Assembly: GCA_025060275.1 (NCBI GenBank)
Contig: JANXCJ010000086.1
Coordinates: forward strand, 1-7,962
From: Bacteroidia bacterium
GTDB lineage: Bacteria > Bacteroidota > Bacteroidia > SpSt-205
Direction: 5' to 3'
Length of the DNA stretch: 7,962 nt
A program made the translations under genes and the position numbers. Positions 7,694 through 7,962 of the stretch are shown here, piece by piece. Below the pieces are notes generated by a model, which was not told the origin of the DNA, searched no databases, and saw nothing but the letters and a program-made list of their open reading frames with translations. Positions within the stretch are counted from its first letter, which is position 1. The number at the start of each line of letters is the position of its first letter.

Positions 7694-7701
7694 CAAAGTT
7701 A
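7694..7701 (-). promoter_or_regulatory. Bacteroidota-type -7 promoter element for the pepA-pdxA unit
   Basis: Read on the minus strand this is TAACTTTG, an exact TAnnTTTG match ending six bases before ATG 7687, so the mRNA is probably leaderless or nearly so. A near-copy, TAACTTTA, lies about 30 bases further upstream (minus strand, 7731-7724) and could be an auxiliary or decoy element. No clear TTG-type -33 box is visible. Confidence 0.65.
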
Positions 7702-7802
7702 GCGCCCAGACTCACAGCTTATCTAAAGTTATTTTTCTGTGAAAGGGTGCTGCCGAGGGAAGCGATAACTCTACAAGACGGGGCAAAGCAATATATCATA
7801 AA

Positions 7803-7830
7803 TGTGCGTTCTACGGCTGTAGGACGGACA
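7803..7830. repeat. Strong inverted repeat (hairpin)
   Basis: CGTTCTAC pairs with GTAGGACG (eight pairs including one G-U) around a GGCT tetraloop, and after one G-G mismatch three more pairs (TGT with ACA) extend the stem. On the minus strand it is followed by TTTATGATATATT, so it could end transcription of a leftward gene beyond the right edge. On the plus strand it is followed by AAAATTTGGG and would more likely be a structured RNA element. Confidence 0.55.
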
Positions 7831-7867
7831 AAATTTGGGAATACCAATCGGGAAACGACTTCTAAAA

Positions 7868-7895
7868 TATAGACGAGCTCTCATACCTGTCTATA
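7868..7895. repeat. Inverted repeat with long loop
   Basis: TATAGAC and GTCTATA form a perfect seven-pair stem, extended by one G-U pair, around a 12-base loop. The loop contains most of CTCTCATA (7878-7885), which is complementary to TATGAGAG at 7954-7961, so a competing long-range pairing is possible. Confidence 0.45.
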
Positions 7896-7962
7896 GCTGG
7901 AATTAGTTTCCCTTACTCGGGGAGGGTTAGCTGGTATTCTACTGCCTGTAAAATATGAGAGG

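Larger units (their letters stand above)
7702..7962. other. Gene-free spacer rich in inverted repeats at right edge
   Basis: No frame gives a convincing protein. The longest candidate is a 41-codon plus-strand frame from GTG 7747 to TAG 7872 without family resemblance. A minus-strand frame open from the edge to TAA 7915-7913 (15 codons, ending LTLPE) could be the tail of a gene outside, but it is too short to support. The stretch contains two strong hairpins (7803-7830 and 7868-7895), a smaller one at 7910-7926, and a near-match promoter element TATTTTTC at 7730-7737 on the plus strand. I looked for and did not find tRNA, tmRNA, RNase P, SRP or known riboswitch cores. Confidence 0.5.

Noticed and set aside
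7741..7795. Resemblance of GGTGCTGCC and GGGAAGC to fragments of SRP RNA or riboswitch cores
   Set aside because: The conserved SRP loop sequence and the known riboswitch core blocks are absent in order and spacing on both strands.
7747..7872. Plus-strand 41-codon frame from GTG in the right spacer
   Set aside because: It is short, has no recognised motif and no promoter element at the spacing seen for the other genes, and it overlaps a stable hairpin. It is not supported as a gene.
7913..7960. Minus-strand frame entering from the right edge and ending at TAA 7915-7913
   Set aside because: Fifteen codons cannot be told from chance, since other frames here are open for as long or longer; noted only as a possible C-terminal tail.

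Overview
The window looks like an ordinary chromosomal stretch of a member of the Bacteroidota. Three things point there. The Mpl-type ligase and the M17 aminopeptidase carry motif variants I associate with that phylum. No recognisable Shine-Dalgarno sequence precedes any start. The Bacteroidota -7 promoter element TAnnTTTG lies directly in front of every gene that leads a transcription unit. Base composition looks even throughout, and I see no mobile element, CRISPR array, tRNA or rRNA.

There are six protein genes in three transcription units. Leftward unit 1 (2460 to 1) holds an RmlD-like short-chain reductase, joined by an ATGA overlap to an AddA/RecB-like UvrD-family helicase that runs off the left edge. 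Rightward unit 2 (2498 to 5084) holds an Mpl-type muropeptide ligase for peptidoglycan recycling, then a class I PLP-dependent aminotransferase with its own promoter in a 22-base gap. Leftward unit 3 (7687 to 5206) holds an M17 leucyl aminopeptidase whose 3' end overlaps pdxA, an enzyme of pyridoxal phosphate synthesis, by 23 bases. Units 2 and 3 converge on a 121-base spacer with a terminator-like hairpin. The last 260 bases (7702-7962) have no convincing gene but contain several strong inverted repeats.

The genes are mostly housekeeping: recombination or repair, murein recycling, amino-acid and vitamin B6 metabolism, and peptide breakdown. I found no new defence or mobile system. The most interesting signal is regulatory. 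Four of the five TAnnTTTG matches I found by eye on both strands end only 4 to 7 bases before the start codon of a lead gene, so transcripts should begin at or almost at the start codon (leaderless). Two of these promoters sit back to back in a 37-base gap and must compete for RNA polymerase. The structured right-hand spacer is the one place that could hide an unannotated RNA or regulated leader.
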